Source: an uncultured Flavobacteriaceae bacterium (GTDB taxonomy: Bacteria > Bacteroidota > Bacteroidia > Flavobacteriales > Flavobacteriaceae). Taken from it: a DNA stretch of 59,099 bases. The stretch is taken from NCBI GenBank assembly GCA_938020445.1, contig CALIIC010000029.1, positions 1 through 59,099 on the forward strand, read 5' to 3'. The notes beneath the pieces were generated by a model. It ran no database searches. It was not told where the DNA came from and saw only the letters and a list, made by a program, of their open reading frames with translations. This document shows positions 19,205 to 27,959 of this stretch, piece after piece (the first letter of the stretch is position 1; each line of letters begins with the position of its first letter). The translations under genes were made by a program, and so were the position numbers.

Positions 19205-20086
19205 ATGAGAAAGAACACCTTTGTAATATGCCTGACCTATTTTGTTTTCAGTAGTTCGTTCGCACAAACTAACCTTCCCTATTTGGGGGAAACGCCACCA
19301 TCCGATGTGCCGAAAGTATTTGCCCATGGGGTCATCTCTCAAGAGAATAGATCCGAGTTTGGATCTATTTTCTCAAAGGATGGCACCGAGTTCTTTTTTG
19401 CAATAGACAACAACAAAGCAGAAATAAAATATTCAAAATGGACCAAGGGTTCTTGGACGACTCCGACCACCATCATTGGGCATGCTACTTATAGCTATAA
19501 TGACCCAATGCTTTCTCCCGATGAGCAGCGACTATACTATATTTCTGATCAGCCGAGAGCGGGACAGCAAAACGGTAATTACGATATATGGTACTCCGAA
19601 AGAAGAACGGATGGTTGGTCTGAACCCATCAATGCGGGGAATGCCATTAACTCACCCAAAAACGAATACTATATCTCTTTTACGGCTGATGGTACTATGT
19701 ATTTTTCTTCAAATAAACATACCACCGATGATAACAACAACGATTTTGATATTTATGTGTCCGAAAACGTAAACGGTGTATTCCAAGAACCGGCCAAACT
19801 CAGTAGTGCAATAAATACAACGGCCTACGAAGCGGATGTCTTTGTCGCACCTGACGAAGCCTATATCATTTTCTGCTCGAGACGCAAAGAAGGTCTGGGC
19901 AGAGGCGACCTGTACATAAGTCATAAGCAGGGGAATGGGGAATGGTCAGAGGCCAAGAGTTTAAAAGCACCGATAAACACTGAAAGACACGAACTATGCC
20001 CCTGGGTCACCAGCGACGGGAAGTACTTTCTATACACGAGCAATCAGGATATTTACTGGGTAAGCGCAAAGGTCTTGGAAGAATAA
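19205..20086 (+). CDS. Secreted PD40 (WD40-like) beta-propeller protein
   Basis: 293 residues with a signal peptide ending 'SSSFAQ' near residue 20. Successive propeller blades carry PD40 signatures: 'EFGSIFSKDGTEFFFAIDN', 'YNDPMLSPDEQRLYYISD', 'EYYISFTADGTMYFSSN', 'EADVFVAPDEAYIIFCS', 'ELCPWVTSDGKYFLYTSN'. Such domains occur in TolB-like and OmpA-linked envelope proteins and bind peptides or glycans. It stands alone, with no OmpA domain attached and no clear operon partner. Confidence 0.88.
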   Translation: MRKNTFVICLTYFVFSSSFAQTNLPYLGETPPSDVPKVFAHGVISQENRSEFGSIFSKDGTEFFFAIDNNKAEIKYSKWTKGSWTTPTTIIGHATYSYNDPMLSPDEQRLYYISDQPRAGQQNGNYDIWYSERRTDGWSEPINAGNAINSPKNEYYISFTADGTMYFSSNKHTTDDNNNDFDIYVSENVNGVFQEPAKLSSAINTTAYEADVFVAPDEAYIIFCSRRKEGLGRGDLYISHKQGNGEWSEAKSLKAPINTERHELCPWVTSDGKYFLYTSNQDIYWVSAKVLEE

Positions 20087-20315
20087 ACGTATGCTTGAAC
20101 TTATCTGTCCTCCACTCATTTAAATGCGTCTCTTATAAGGGTTATTCCCGTTCATCTATAGGATATAGTAGTCCTGTGTTCACTACCCATTTTAGGTGTA
20201 CGACTATGATGGCAGACCTAGTTGTCATCTTTTAAGCACATGTGTAAATAGCCTTAATCGAATAAGACTTTTTCAGACCAAATCCGCTATCTTGTTACCC
20301 CTTTAAAGATAGCTG

Positions 20316-21398
20316 ATGAATAAAACGCTTCATACATTTTTCACCCATTTATGGCAGTCTGTACTTTACTGGATCCTTGCCATGATGCTTTGGGGGATAT
20401 TTCGATACTATGGTCTCCCGGAAGAACAAGGAATTCGCATTGAAATCGAAACAAAGAATGCATTGCAAATGAAAAAGATTCTCCCCTTGTTCGCATTTTC
20501 GGGATTTTTAGTTGGCGTTCTATACGCCTCTGTTGAGTTTGCCTTTGAAAAGTACGCTTCTAAGAGGTATTCTATCGGATTGAATATCATTTTAAAAACG
20601 TTGATTTATTTGATTTTTATAATCCTGATAGCGACCTTAATGATTGAATTGGGTACAAATCTGTTGGGTGTTGAAAAAAATAACGAACTCGGTTGGTGGC
20701 GGAGGGATAAGGGTTTTTGGGTAACGGTACTTTACTTTTTGGTCGGCTCCCTGGTCTTTTCATTCATCAATATAGCAAGTGATAAATTCGGGAAAGGCGT
20801 TTTCTTAAAAATGTTGGTCGGCAGTTATAAGAAGCCCCAAGAAGAAGAACGGATTTTTATGTTTCTAGATTTAAAATCGTCGACCACCATCGCAGAAGTC
20901 TTGGGACATTTCAAATACAGTCAACTTATTCAAGATTGTTTCTATGACCTAAATGAGATTGTTCCGACCTATTACGCGGAAATCTATCAATATGTAGGTG
21001 ATGAAGCGGTACTTAGCTGGCCTTACAAAAAGGGACTGACGAATCACAATTGCGTGGCCTTGTTCTTTGCATTCCAGGATCTTTTGAAATTACGTAATTC
21101 CTATTACATGGATAAGTACGGCCTCATCCCTGAATTCAAAGCCGGGCTTCATGGTGGAAAGCTAATGGTCGCCGAGGTGGGTGTGGTAAAGAAAGAATTG
21201 GCCTTTCATGGGGATGTTATCAATACGTCGGCAAGAATCCAGGCAGAATGCAATAAACATAATGTACCTGTATTGCTATCGGAGGAATTAAAAAATGATT
21301 TGATGGTTAATGGCCGCTATTCGACCAAATCTATTGGCAACTTGCTTTTAAAAGGGAAAAAGAAGGAATTGAATGTTTTTACTATTTCCCAGACATGA
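20316..21398 (+). CDS. Membrane class III adenylate/guanylate cyclase
   Basis: 360 residues: four membrane helices (about 14-30, 57-76, 90-112, 134-154) and a class III nucleotide cyclase domain from about 178. Metal-binding Asp185 ('FLDLKSST') and Asp229 ('YVGDEAVLSW') are present, as are Asn303 and Arg307 in 'VINTSARIQ', so it should be active and convert ATP or GTP to the cyclic nucleotide. The N-terminal membrane region has no recognised sensor. A Crp/Fnr-family regulator follows 76 bases downstream on the same strand, an appealing but unproven partner. Confidence 0.9.
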   Translation: MNKTLHTFFTHLWQSVLYWILAMMLWGIFRYYGLPEEQGIRIEIETKNALQMKKILPLFAFSGFLVGVLYASVEFAFEKYASKRYSIGLNIILKTLIYLIFIILIATLMIELGTNLLGVEKNNELGWWRRDKGFWVTVLYFLVGSLVFSFINIASDKFGKGVFLKMLVGSYKKPQEEERIFMFLDLKSSTTIAEVLGHFKYSQLIQDCFYDLNEIVPTYYAEIYQYVGDEAVLSWPYKKGLTNHNCVALFFAFQDLLKLRNSYYMDKYGLIPEFKAGLHGGKLMVAEVGVVKKELAFHGDVINTSARIQAECNKHNVPVLLSEELKNDLMVNGRYSTKSIGNLLLKGKKKELNVFTISQT

Positions 21399-21474
21399 TA
21401 GTTTGTAAAAAATAGGAACGTCACCCCTACTTCTCCTTACAAATGCCTTCCTAAAATGGTATGAATAAGTATCT

Positions 21475-22074
21475 TTGCCCGCTCACACAATAAGGGAAAA
21501 GGTTTTGGAACAGATAAAGGCATATTTGAATCAGATTGCGACAATAACGGATGCTGACTGGGCCTTTTTTACTTCGAAATTACAGCGTCGTATTATTCCG
21601 AAGAAAGCTATTTTTTTAAAGTTTAATGAGATTGAGCGGCACATCTCTTTTATTGAATCCGGGGTGGTACGCCTCTTTATACCCAAAGAGGACCCAGAAA
21701 AAGAAATCACTTTTGGTTTTAGTTTTAAAAATCAATTTGTGAGTGCCTATGATTCGTTTTTGACGCAGAAACCCTCAGCTTATCAGTTGCAAGCCCTTAC
21801 AGAAACTAGTGTTTTAAGTATTTCCCATCTCGATTTGCAAGCGGTGTACACCAATACCCAAATAGGAAATCTTATTGGTAGATTAACCGCCGAACGTCTT
21901 TTTTTATTAAAATCGAAACGAGAGCAGGACTTGTTGAATCTTACTGCCGAAGAGCGTTATGTGAAACTGTTTAAAGAACGACCGGAACTTTTGAAGGTGA
22001 TTCCGCTTAAATACATAAGTTCGTATATCGGGGTCACTGCCCAGGCCTTAAGCCGAATTAGAAAGCGCTTGTAA
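21475..22074 (+). CDS. Crp/Fnr-family regulator, Bacteroidota type
   Basis: About 190-199 residues: a cyclic-nucleotide-binding-fold domain and a C-terminal winged helix-turn-helix ending 'IPLKYISSYIGVTAQALSRIRKRL'. The phosphate-binding cassette of true cAMP receptors (GE...RxA) is not kept; the corresponding segment is 'FLTQKPSAYQLQAL' with no Arg, so direct cAMP binding is doubtful. No ATG is available in frame: the candidate starts are TTG 21475 and TTG 21505, and the latter begins 'EQIKAYLNQI', close to where relatives begin. A desaturase gene follows 67 bases downstream. Confidence 0.85.
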   Translation: MPAHTIREKVLEQIKAYLNQIATITDADWAFFTSKLQRRIIPKKAIFLKFNEIERHISFIESGVVRLFIPKEDPEKEITFGFSFKNQFVSAYDSFLTQKPSAYQLQALTETSVLSISHLDLQAVYTNTQIGNLIGRLTAERLFLLKSKREQDLLNLTAEERYVKLFKERPELLKVIPLKYISSYIGVTAQALSRIRKRL

Positions 22075-22141
22075 AAGCCTTTTTATTGATTTAGGTTCAT
22101 TGTTTCGCCTTGAGCATGAGACTATCTTTGTTAAAAAAAGA

Positions 22142-22885
22142 ATGGTCATTGTAATCTTTGTTTTGGTGCTTTGGTATGGAGGCTTATTTTTTCAGTCTTT
22201 CTTTTTACACCGATATGCGGCGCATCAGGTGTTTACCATGTCGAAAACGGTAGAGCGAATTACTTTTGTATTGACCTGGATCTTTCAAGGTTCTAGTTAT
22301 TTGAGCGCCTATGGTTACGGAATCATGCACCGCATGCACCATGCCTATACCGATACTGAAAAAGATCCCCACTCCCCTTCTTATGATGCAAATTTATTTG
22401 CAATGATGTGGAAAACCAAAACCATTTATCAAGATATCAATAAACAACGCATTGTTGTAGATAGCCGTTTTACCAAAAACGTACCACAGTGGAAAGGGTT
22501 TGATAAATTCGCCAGTTCCCGTTTTTCCAGATTATTATGGATTACACTTTATATCTTATTCTTCGTTTATTTCGTGACCGCCTGGTGGCAATGGCTATTG
22601 TTGCCGATAACATTTTTGATGGCGCCCATTCACGGGGTCATCATTAACTGGTTCGGTCATATTTATGGGTATGCGAATTACAAAATGAAAAACACCAGTA
22701 AGAACCTCTTTCGTTTTGACTTTTTAATGATGGGGGAAGGCTATCATAACAACCATCACAAGCATGCCAGCAGTCCCAATTTTGGGGTAAAGTGGTATGA
22801 GGTCGACATCACCTATTTGATTATAAAAGTATTGGATGCGCTCGGTTTCATTCAGTTAAAACCAATTGCGGTAAAAGATACCTAA
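22142..22885 (+). CDS. Membrane fatty-acid (acyl-CoA type) desaturase
   Basis: About 247 residues, four membrane helices and the three His boxes of membrane di-iron desaturases: 'HRYAAH' near residue 23, 'HRMHH' near 63 and 'GYHNNHH' near 200. It introduces a double bond into acyl chains and changes membrane fluidity. The frame begins upstream at a TTG (22100), but the ATG at 22142 directly precedes the first helix and is preferred. The same-strand Crp-family gene just upstream may regulate it. Confidence 0.92.
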   Translation: MVIVIFVLVLWYGGLFFQSFFLHRYAAHQVFTMSKTVERITFVLTWIFQGSSYLSAYGYGIMHRMHHAYTDTEKDPHSPSYDANLFAMMWKTKTIYQDINKQRIVVDSRFTKNVPQWKGFDKFASSRFSRLLWITLYILFFVYFVTAWWQWLLLPITFLMAPIHGVIINWFGHIYGYANYKMKNTSKNLFRFDFLMMGEGYHNNHHKHASSPNFGVKWYEVDITYLIIKVLDALGFIQLKPIAVKDT

Positions 22886-22989
22886 GGACACATTTAACCT
22901 TGTTTCCTTTGGTGGTAAACTGAAAGTATCACTTCATATAACGTTATCTAATAGTATTTACAGTAATTATTAAAAAATTATTCACTTTG

Positions 22990-24303
22990 CTACAGAACAC
23001 TGATCCGTACTTTTTTCTTTTTCAATCGGGTATTGGTCAGTTTCGCGGCTAATTCAGTTGCCAGCGATCGCGGAACGGCCACAAATGCGCAATCTTGTTT
23101 TAGTTCAATAACCCCCAACTGGTCTTTATTGATGGCGCCTTGTTTCAAAAACAAACCAGCAATATCTCCTTTCGAAATTTTGTCTTTCCTACCACCTGAA
23201 ATAAATAGAGTTTCCCAAAATTGCGGTTTAAAAGGTGCTTTTTCGGAAATATCAATTGGGGTTTCTTTTTTAATAAACTCGGGTAGGCGTTCCTTTTCCC
23301 ATTGCAACACATACGCGGTTCCCTTTTCATTCACCCTTGCTGTTCTGCCATTTCTATGTGTAAACTCTTCAAAGGCCCTGGGTAGTTCATAATGAATAAT
23401 GTATTTCATTTCTGGAATGTCAATACCCCTAGCTGCCAAATCCGTGGCAACAAGCACCTGACAGGTACCATTTCTAAATTTAATTAGGGAACGTTCCCTA
23501 TCTCGTTGTTCCATTCCACCCGAAAAGCAGGTGAAATTAATATTGTTTTTTGCCAAATGCCCGCTTACTTGTTCAATACTATTCCTGAAATTACAGAAAA
23601 TGATTCCCGGTTCATTCCCAATATGCTGCAACAGCTTTACAAGGGTCCGTAATTTGTCTTTGTCCGCAGAAAGTACCGTTTTCAAGGCCAGTTTGGATGC
23701 TTTCCCGTCTTTGAGGTAATTGAGGACCGCTGGGGTTTCCAGCACCACAAAATCAGGAACTTTTATACCTTGTGTCGCTGAGGTTAAAATACGTTTATGA
23801 AGATGTGGTAATTGCCCAATGATCTCGCTCATCTCATGCTCAAAACCTGTTTCCAAAGATTTATCAAACTCATCCAATACGAGCGTTTTAATACTATTCT
23901 TAGAAAAGCGTTCCCCGTAAAAGTGATCCATAATTCTACCAGGTGTTCCGATTAAAATTGCGGGGGTATGCTTTAGTTCAGTCTTGTCTTTAGACATGGC
24001 CCTACCGCCGTACACCGCATTTACCTTAAACCCTGAACCCATGGTACGAACAACTTGTTCTATTTGTATTGCCAGCTCTCGGGAAGGCACGAGAACCAAT
24101 GCCTGTACCTCCGTACATTCTGGGTCCAACGTATTGATGATAGGCAATAGAAAAGCAAGGGTCTTTCCGGTACCAGTGGGTGAAAGAAGTACCGTGTTCG
24201 CTGTTTTTTCGATGACGGTCAGTGCCTCTTCCTGCATGGGATTCAGTGCTGTTATCCCTAATTTGTCTAAAATGTCTTGTTGGGTGCGAATACGATTGGC
24301 CAT
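22990..24303 (-). CDS. dbpA: DEAD-box RNA helicase, DbpA-like
   Basis: 437 residues from ATG 24303 (a TTG at 24339 would add 12). Motifs run in order: Q motif 'LNPMQ', I 'SPTGTGKT', Ia 'PSRELA', Ib 'TPGRI', II 'DEFD' (in place of DEAD), III 'SAT', V 'ATDLAARGID', VI 'HRNGRTAR'. The last about 70 residues form a DbpA-type RNA-binding domain ('GDIAGLFLKQG', 'FVAVPRS', 'KKVRISVL'), which in DbpA recognises 23S rRNA hairpin 92. The likely role is ATP-driven remodelling of rRNA during large-subunit assembly. The motif II and VI changes are conservative. It lies downstream of a cold-shock gene. Confidence 0.92.
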   Translation of the reverse strand: MANRIRTQQDILDKLGITALNPMQEEALTVIEKTANTVLLSPTGTGKTLAFLLPIINTLDPECTEVQALVLVPSRELAIQIEQVVRTMGSGFKVNAVYGGRAMSKDKTELKHTPAILIGTPGRIMDHFYGERFSKNSIKTLVLDEFDKSLETGFEHEMSEIIGQLPHLHKRILTSATQGIKVPDFVVLETPAVLNYLKDGKASKLALKTVLSADKDKLRTLVKLLQHIGNEPGIIFCNFRNSIEQVSGHLAKNNINFTCFSGGMEQRDRERSLIKFRNGTCQVLVATDLAARGIDIPEMKYIIHYELPRAFEEFTHRNGRTARVNEKGTAYVLQWEKERLPEFIKKETPIDISEKAPFKPQFWETLFISGGRKDKISKGDIAGLFLKQGAINKDQLGVIELKQDCAFVAVPRSLATELAAKLTNTRLKKKKVRISVL

Positions 24304-24335
24304 TGGTATTACTTCTTTTGGGACGACGTTGTTTT

Positions 24336-24488
24336 TCAATTGGAGTTAAACTGTTGTGCCAAATGATCGACAAGTACTTTTTCGATCAATTCTTCTTTTG
24401 TTAAATGATGAAAAATTGTTTTGATCCTTTCCTTGGTTTCAGCAGAGACCGTACGATTGAGCCTGTTGGTTTTTTTGCTTTGTGAAAG
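24336..24488 (-). pseudogene. Short open segment without a start codon
   Basis: A 50-codon open segment ends at a TGA overlapping the alternative TTG start of the helicase gene. Its sequence is charged and helix-like ('TNRLNRTVSAETKERI', 'LTKEELIEKVLVDHLAQQ') and looks protein-coding. A TAG lies immediately upstream (24489-24491), with no ATG, GTG or TTG near its beginning. It may be a small gene that lost its 5' end, or chance. Confidence 0.35.
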
Positions 24489-24550
24489 CTAATTGGCGTC
24501 AAGGAACCCTTCGGAATACGAAAAGGTATTTCCAAATAAATGGCAGTTAC

Positions 24551-24579
24551 AAAAAAACCCCGTCACAAGTGACAGGGTT
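24551..24579 (-). terminator. Rho-independent terminator after the cold-shock gene
   Basis: On the minus strand a hairpin AACCCTGTCAC / GTGACGGGGTT (one mismatch, very short loop) is followed directly by seven T. It sits about 24 bases beyond the cold-shock stop codon and separates that gene from the helicase. Confidence 0.85.
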
Positions 24580-24602
24580 CTTATTAAACTTGAAAGTATA
24601 TA

Positions 24603-24794
24603 TTAGATAACTTTTACGTTTACTGCATTCAATCCTTTGTTTCCTTCTTGAAGATCGAATTCAACTTCATCGCCTTCGCGAATTTCGTCTACTAATCCTG
24701 AAATGTGTACAAAGTGATCTTTTTCAACGCCTTCCTCGGTGATAAATCCAAATCCTTTAGTGTCATTGAAAAATTTTACTGTTCCTTTACTCAT
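24603..24794 (-). CDS. Cold-shock protein (CspA family)
   Basis: A 63-residue single CSD domain: 'MSKGTVKFFNDTKGFGFI' with RNP1 'KGFGFI' and RNP2-like 'DHFVHIS', followed by 'EGDEVEFDLQEGNKGLNAVNV'. It binds single-stranded RNA/DNA and acts as an RNA chaperone. The frame extends upstream, but the ATG at 24794 starts the canonical N-terminus. It is followed by a strong terminator and preceded by a candidate promoter. Confidence 0.95.
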   Translation of the reverse strand: MSKGTVKFFNDTKGFGFITEEGVEKDHFVHISGLVDEIREGDEVEFDLQEGNKGLNAVNVKVI

Positions 24795-24830
24795 TGTAAT
24801 GTAATTAAATTTATAATACTTAGTGAGGAG

Positions 24831-24860
24831 CAAAGATGATGCCATTTTTTTGACATACAA
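24831..24860 (-). promoter_or_regulatory. Candidate promoter of the cold-shock gene
   Basis: On the minus strand, CATCTTTG (24838 to 24831) fits the Bacteroidota -7 element TAnnTTTG with one change. A TTG at 24860-24858 lies 19 bases upstream, the expected -33 spacing. It predicts a 5' leader of about 30 bases. Confidence 0.5.
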
Positions 24861-24947
24861 CACATTAATCCACTTATTTTTGATTTAGTTTAGATGGGAT
24901 TGAAGAAGTCTTCACATTTTCAAGCATATTTAAAATGCGCATAGTCA

Positions 24948-25439
24948 CTACTGCACAAGTTTGATTCTTCCGGAATACTTTACGGTCTTCCTAGCCTGTT
25001 TTACAATCGTTAGTTCGGAACCTTCGTTCAGACGGTGCTCAATTGTAAAGTAATGATTTATCCCGCCAAGCTTTCCTTCAAATGAAACCGTAACAATTTC
25101 TGAATTTAACAAAGTGTTGACCCTATAATTTAGCGGCCGAATAATTTCATTTATACGAGTAGTAGACTTGTTGTCTTCTGGCCAATCGAGTTCTTGAATG
25201 CGGACTTCATTACTTTCGATATACAAGTATCCCCCAGTGCGATCTATTGAGACAAATGGCATCTTGATTTTTGAAGCTTGAAATATACAACTAGTATCCT
25301 TCAACGCTTTTTTTTGAAGTTCGAATTTCTGTAACGTACGTTCTTGTTTACTTCCTTTTTTCTTGTTTTTCCGTTGTCCAGATAAGGTTTCCACATTCAT
25401 AAAACTTATCAAACAAAAAACAATCATTACAATACGCAT
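24948..25439 (-). CDS. Secreted protein of unknown function
   Basis: 163 residues with a signal segment ('IVMIVFCLISFMNVETLSGQ') followed by a strongly basic Lys-rich stretch. The mature part reads as alternating beta strands: 'GGYLYIESNEVRIQELDW', 'EIVTVSFEGKLGGINHYFTIEHRL', 'KQARKTVKYSGRIKLVQ'. No family recognised. It stands alone between the cold-shock gene and the Fn3-like fragment, which is divergent from it. Confidence 0.7.
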   Translation of the reverse strand: MRIVMIVFCLISFMNVETLSGQRKNKKKGSKQERTLQKFELQKKALKDTSCIFQASKIKMPFVSIDRTGGYLYIESNEVRIQELDWPEDNKSTTRINEIIRPLNYRVNTLLNSEIVTVSFEGKLGGINHYFTIEHRLNEGSELTIVKQARKTVKYSGRIKLVQ

Positions 25440-25504
25440 ATTTTCTAGGTCCCTTTTGAACTAGAAAATTAATCATTTTATATAAATATCAAACGCTAAA
25501 ATAG

Positions 25505-25930
25505 GCACACTTTAATTTCAACAATAGGTGTCTATTGTTGGTCCATCCCAAAAACCAGGAAAACCAAGACGCTATTCTACACATATCCTCCTATGACCTA
25601 GCGCTTAATATAGAATATCTTCGTAGCTCTCTACTAGGAGAGGCCATTGACAATTATGTTCCCTATACCGCAGAGATAACGATGACATTTGATACCGACG
25701 CAAACACATTGGTTGTAAGTTGGGAGGGCAACGATGAAGACGGAGATATACTTACCTATGACATTCGTATTGAAGAAGGTACGCTAGAAATAGTGAATGA
25801 AGTTGATCTTATTGAAACCAATCACGGTCCGATCGATGCGGTACCCGGTAGGGTATACACGGTAGAAATACAAAGCAAAGACACGGCTGGCAATATATCG
25901 GTTTCTACCCGATCAAGGTTGATGGAGTAA
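25505..25930 (+). pseudogene. Fn3-like C-terminal fragment, 5' end missing
   Basis: The open frame from 25505 has no ATG; a TTG at 25535 is the only usable start, and no signal peptide is present. Residues from about 45 onwards form one fibronectin-III/Ig-like domain ('TLVVSWEGNDEDGDILTYDIRIEEG', 'VPGRVYTVEIQSKDTAGNIS'), the pattern seen in C-terminal repeats of flavobacterial lipoproteins. It is therefore probably the remnant of a longer surface protein. It converges with the CHAT operon, whose last gene ends 20 bases beyond. Confidence 0.5.
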
Positions 25931-25950
25931 AAAACGACTACCAACTGTAA

Positions 25951-26961
25951 TTACCCTCCATTACCATTATAATGAACAATGAACACGGTCTTCCTTTCCT
26001 CTCGGGTCACCCCATAGCCCGCCCCTATTCTTGTTTTAAAAGGAGTACGTGTGAGACCCGCCAATGTTTCTGCAATAGAAAGCGCTTTTTCTTTTTGTGA
26101 TTTATCATAATACAGTACGGTAGATTCATCTGAAAAGAATGATGGCTTTTCTCGCCAATCGGGGAACAATTTTGTTTGAAAGCCTTTGGCCTCTAATTTA
26201 TCTCTTATGAGGTATCTATTTTTTCCTTTTGGCTTATAGCTATAGACACGTACGAAGAGCCGTGCATTTTCATCTGTTGTCGAGGTTGGTTTTTCGAACC
26301 CTATTTCAATCGCGCTATCTTTCCATTCAAACCCACGAGCACTTAAGAAAGGTTTTAAATATTTTATCTTCACTCCACTTTTCAACAGTTTTTTATATAG
26401 GATGTCGACGTATTCCTTTTTTACGTTCTTTCCGTAATACAGGCTATTGACCGTATTCTTGCCATCGTCATTCGAGACTTCCCGATATTCCAAGTTATAA
26501 TTGGGAGAAGCAATACTTTTGACAACCCCTTCTATTTTACCTTTGTCGGCTTTGCGTTTGTAATAACGTACGGTAATGGTATCGGCTGCAATGACGATGA
26601 TATTGTCAACCTTAGTTTGTAATGAATCGATTTTGCTCAAAACGTACGTATTGTTCCCCGCTGCCTGTTTGATTTTTTCGATTTCAACCTGTACTTGCTT
26701 TAAGGCGATTTTAATCGAGTCCTCTTTTTGTACGTTTTTGGTATACAAAATAGAATCTTTCTTTTCGATTTGCTTGATCTGCTCGTTGTTACTTTCGATA
26801 AGAAGTTTTGTATCGAGTCTTTTTTGGTTTTTAACCTGAATGTTATAGAGGAACAAGGCAGCAAAAACAAGTAACCCAACGATAATGATAGTAATAATGC
26901 CTCTATTCGATTTCTTTTTTTTCGACTCGTATTCCTTCATTTTTTCACTGAAATCACTCAT
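25951..26961 (-). CDS. Membrane-anchored coiled-coil protein with LytR_C-like domains
   Basis: 336 residues: a short Lys-rich cytoplasmic N-terminus, one membrane helix (about 21-40), a coiled coil (about 45-130), then two divergent domains that resemble the LytR_C fold. The second is clearer: 'RYLIRDKLEAKGFQTKLFP', 'STVLYYDKSQKEKALSIAETLAG'. The topology predicts the coiled coil and both domains outside the cytoplasm. It is the third gene of the nuclease-CHAT operon, 21 bases after the CHAT stop, so it probably serves as the sensor or membrane partner of that system. The function is inferred from context only; no enzymatic motif is seen. Confidence 0.75.
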   Translation of the reverse strand: MSDFSEKMKEYESKKKKSNRGIITIIIVGLLVFAALFLYNIQVKNQKRLDTKLLIESNNEQIKQIEKKDSILYTKNVQKEDSIKIALKQVQVEIEKIKQAAGNNTYVLSKIDSLQTKVDNIIVIAADTITVRYYKRKADKGKIEGVVKSIASPNYNLEYREVSNDDGKNTVNSLYYGKNVKKEYVDILYKKLLKSGVKIKYLKPFLSARGFEWKDSAIEIGFEKPTSTTDENARLFVRVYSYKPKGKNRYLIRDKLEAKGFQTKLFPDWREKPSFFSDESTVLYYDKSQKEKALSIAETLAGLTRTPFKTRIGAGYGVTREERKTVFIVHYNGNGG

Positions 26962-26982
26962 AAGCTGCCGTATTTTAAAAGT

Positions 26983-27954
26983 CTATTTTACAATTTCCCA
27001 GAATTGCTGATTGATCGTAGTTACCCGCTCCTCCAAATTTTCTACGGGAGGCTTTTGCAAGCTATCAAGAAACCCGTTGATATCGGTTTCCAACATTTTT
27101 AATAACATCAATGAATCTTCAATGCCATCTAACTTGTCTTTTATCCACTTGATCAATCCCAATGGCAGAAAACCTACTATTGAGTACAAACTATCCTGTT
27201 CGGACATATAGGAGGTCGTAATTAACGCAACCGATACGGCGATGATGAAACCTATTATGATGTAATAGTTCTTTTTTCTTTTTTTTCGTTTTGATTTTAC
27301 AAGGTTGATGCTTTCTTCTGGCACCAAATCCGTATCACCGCGGCTCAATATTTGAAGGCCCTGTTGTTCTTCCTGCCCAAATAGGGTTTGTAGGTCCGTT
27401 TCTCCTTTCATTACAGGAATACCCTCTTCACCAAACCCATCAATACCTACGACCCCAATAGCAGTGGTAAAAGAATCTGATATGGTCTTCCCTCCAAAAA
27501 GTGAGGTATAAAACGATCGTGAAAACAGCATCGCCGTATCATTGGGAACCTCATTCGCCATCCCGATGATGGCCTGGTTTTCTGTAAGCTCGAATGCATC
27601 GGCATTCATGAGGCTAAAACAAGCATTCATAAAAACGCATTTGAGATGTGGTTTGTAGTTTTTTATAAACGTACAGAACATCGCAATGGGGACTTCCTTT
27701 TTATGATTTTCCTCGTCATGAAAATATAAAACACCCTCATCACTACCATGACCCGAAATATGTAGGATATTTGGTTTGTAACTTTCAAGATAGGCATGCA
27801 ATTCTTGAATGCTAACAGCACCTTTGGATGCTATATCGTAACGGGCCCTATGCGCACTTTTTACCCGCGCATCCTCGATGATGTTTTCTTCCTTGTCGAG
27901 AAACAGGTTTTTTGTTCCTATCGGGTTTACTTTTATGAACAGTATCTTGATCAC
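26983..27954 (-). CDS. CHAT-domain caspase-like protease with membrane segment
   Basis: 323 residues. The first about 200 form a CHAT (clan CD, caspase-like) peptidase domain with the catalytic pair His69 in 'HISGHGSDEG' and Cys112 in 'VFMNACFS', and the family's 'AIIGMANEVPNDTAMLFSRSFY' helix-strand after the Cys. A linker, a basic patch (about 220-229), a membrane helix (about 230-249) and a second hydrophobic stretch (256-268) follow, ending in an amphipathic tail. CHAT proteases cleave after activation, often in prokaryotic immunity or cell death. The gene sits five bases after the EndoG-type nuclease and 21 bases before a membrane coiled-coil gene, so the nuclease is the natural candidate substrate or partner. 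There is no TPR or repeat sensor on this protein. Confidence 0.88.
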   Translation of the reverse strand: MIKILFIKVNPIGTKNLFLDKEENIIEDARVKSAHRARYDIASKGAVSIQELHAYLESYKPNILHISGHGSDEGVLYFHDEENHKKEVPIAMFCTFIKNYKPHLKCVFMNACFSLMNADAFELTENQAIIGMANEVPNDTAMLFSRSFYTSLFGGKTISDSFTTAIGVVGIDGFGEEGIPVMKGETDLQTLFGQEEQQGLQILSRGDTDLVPEESINLVKSKRKKRKKNYYIIIGFIIAVSVALITTSYMSEQDSLYSIVGFLPLGLIKWIKDKLDGIEDSLMLLKMLETDINGFLDSLQKPPVENLEERVTTINQQFWEIVK

Positions 27955-27959
27955 AATGG

